Of a DNA stretch of 64,000 nt, positions 63,181 to 64,000 are shown in pieces; positions within the stretch are counted from its first letter, which is position 1; every line of letters begins with the position of its first letter. The DNA is from Chryseobacterium sp. 3008163 (GTDB lineage: Bacteria > Bacteroidota > Bacteroidia > Flavobacteriales > Weeksellaceae). A model generated the notes under the pieces. It saw nothing but the letters and a program-made list of their open reading frames with translations, was not told the DNA's origin and searched no databases. The DNA lies in contig NZ_CP033070.1 in the NCBI RefSeq assembly GCF_003669035.1, forward strand, positions 1,240,001 to 1,304,000, written 5' to 3'. A program made the translations under genes and the position numbers.

Positions 63181-63830
63181 TAATCTATCTTTTTATTGAT
63201 TAATTCTTCAACATTTTGCTCTGTTGTGATGATCCATTTTCCTACATTTTTGCCAGGTCTTTTTTCTTCCACTTTTTTCACAAAACTTTTTGCGTCAATG
63301 AGATCTTCAGCATTGGGCTGCAATTCAATATATTTTTTGTAGGTTTCAAGCATTCTGTCAACTTCATTGTAGTTTAAACCTTCTCTGTACAAAAGCTTTC
63401 TGTAAGATCTTCCTATATAATAATTAACTGCGAAGTATTGCGGAGAACTCACATCAATCAGAGGATATGCTTTCTCAAAATAAGAAATTGCTTTTCTAAA
63501 ATCTGATACTTTTTTATTAAAATTATTGATTCCACCATACCAAAGTGCAGCAGTAAATTCAGGTTGCAAAGCTAAAATTTCGCCAATCACCTTTTCAGCC
63601 TCATCATTCTTATCCTGATTGATCAGCGTCAAAGCCAATTGTGATTTTAAAATCGGGTTGCCGGGACTTTCCTTCAAACCTTTTCTAAAAGTATTTTCGG
63701 CATCAGAAAATTTATTTTTTGAAATCAATTCATCTCCCTCATCAAGGTACATCGTAATATCCTGAGAAAAAACAGAGTAAAAAATTAGACAAAAGAATAA
63801 TAGAAATATTTTCTTCATATTATCTTTCAT
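63180..63830 (-). CDS. Exported TPR-repeat protein
   Basis: About 216 residues from MKDNMKKIFLLFF (ATG 63830) or 212 from the inner ATG at 63818, where the signal peptide ends VFSQD. TPR units: YLDEGDELISKNKFSDAENT, then KSQLALTLINQDKNDEAEKV. It ends LINKKID. The ATG at 63830 overlaps the end of the cobalamin adenosyltransferase gene, so it belongs to the same operon as that gene and thiN. Confidence 0.8.
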   Translation of the reverse strand: MKDNMKKIFLLFFCLIFYSVFSQDITMYLDEGDELISKNKFSDAENTFRKGLKESPGNPILKSQLALTLINQDKNDEAEKVIGEILALQPEFTAALWYGGINNFNKKVSDFRKAISYFEKAYPLIDVSSPQYFAVNYYIGRSYRKLLYREGLNYNEVDRMLETYKKYIELQPNAEDLIDAKSFVKKVEEKRPGKNVGKWIITTEQNVEELINKKID

Positions 63831-64000
63831 TCGGATTCCAGTATTCTTCCGGTTCGTTGTTGATTTTTGAGATATATCTTGCCAAGACAAAAAGATAATC
63901 TGAAAGTCTGTTTAAGTATTTAATCAATTCAGGGCGTACTTCCTCAGATTCATTTAAGAAAACCAATGAGCGTTCTGCTCTTCTGCAAATCGTTCTTGCT
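63820..64000 (-). CDS. PduO-type ATP:cob(I)alamin adenosyltransferase, 3' part
   Basis: Partial, cut by the window edge. The last 60 residues read ARTICRRAERSLVFLNESEE, then VRPELIKYLNRLSDYLFVLA and RYISKINNEPEEYWNPNER. The CRRAER and NRLSDYLFVLAR segments are the conserved ATP and cobalamin site of PduO-type enzymes, which make adenosylcobalamin. The stop is at 63820-63822, inside the start of the next gene. Confidence 0.88.
   Translation of the reverse strand, partial: ARTICRRAERSLVFLNESEEVRPELIKYLNRLSDYLFVLARYISKINNEPEEYWNPNER

Noticed and set aside
1..64000. tRNA, rRNA, CRISPR array, transposase and prophage genes
   Set aside because: None was recognised on either strand by eye; a dedicated tRNA or CRISPR scan could still find weak cases.

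Overview
The window is chromosomal DNA of a Bacteroidota bacterium of class Flavobacteriia, most like Chryseobacterium or a close relative in Weeksellaceae. This is inferred from AT-rich sequence; gliding-motility genes gldB and gldC beside nadE; a PafA-type alkaline phosphatase; a SusC/SusD pair; GLPGLI-family and type IX secretion (T9SS) sorting-domain proteins; the Bacteroidetes speA/speB polyamine route; and promoters of the TTG-N19/20-TAnnTTTG type. No rRNA, tRNA, CRISPR array, transposase or prophage module was seen. Layout: 1-5.7 kb holds a Cys/Met transsulfuration enzyme, gldC-gldB, a GNAT, nadE, and a barnase-like RNase / archaemetzincin lipoprotein / barstar cluster. 5.8-15.9 kb holds pafA, secreted unknowns, an S41 peptidase, a TetR/SDR pair, a Fur-family regulator divergent from a thioredoxin-reductase-like flavoprotein, a GLPGLI protein, a Crp/Fnr regulator and RidA. 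15.9-18 kb is a very AT-rich island with a GIY-YIG protein and an AbiC-like membrane protein between strong hairpins, the best candidate for an undescribed defence cassette. 18-23 kb holds mdh, a heme oxygenase and bacteriophytochrome (bphO-bphP) light-sensing pair, and a nucleoid-associated protein. 23-31 kb holds an unknown protein, a SusCD locus and dnaK. 31-36 kb holds ppk1 and ppx (polyphosphate) and two small genes. 36-41 kb holds two T9SS cargo proteins with almost identical C-terminal DNA, then a barstar-domain protein. 42-50 kb holds nfuA and apbC (Fe-S assembly), a GH92 mannosidase, a PhyH-pnuC-nadR operon (NAD salvage) and a dicarboxylate/amino-acid symporter. 50-54 kb holds a BON lipoprotein, a BON-SH3 protein and an outer-membrane barrel receptor. 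54-64 kb holds an unknown gene, a CocE-type hydrolase, alkB and ada (alkylation repair), speB and speA (agmatine/polyamine), a HAD phosphatase, TPR proteins, thiamine pyrophosphokinase and the end of a cobalamin adenosyltransferase gene. Striking across the window, about a dozen genes are split by one-base frameshifts. Most look like the loss of one base from an A/T run of 5-7 or a G4 run, and nearly all repair to normal family lengths with one base. That pattern points to sequencing or assembly indels more than to real decay. Intergenic DNA also carries several families of inverted-repeat elements, including two related copies of a MITE-like element of about 130-150 bp.
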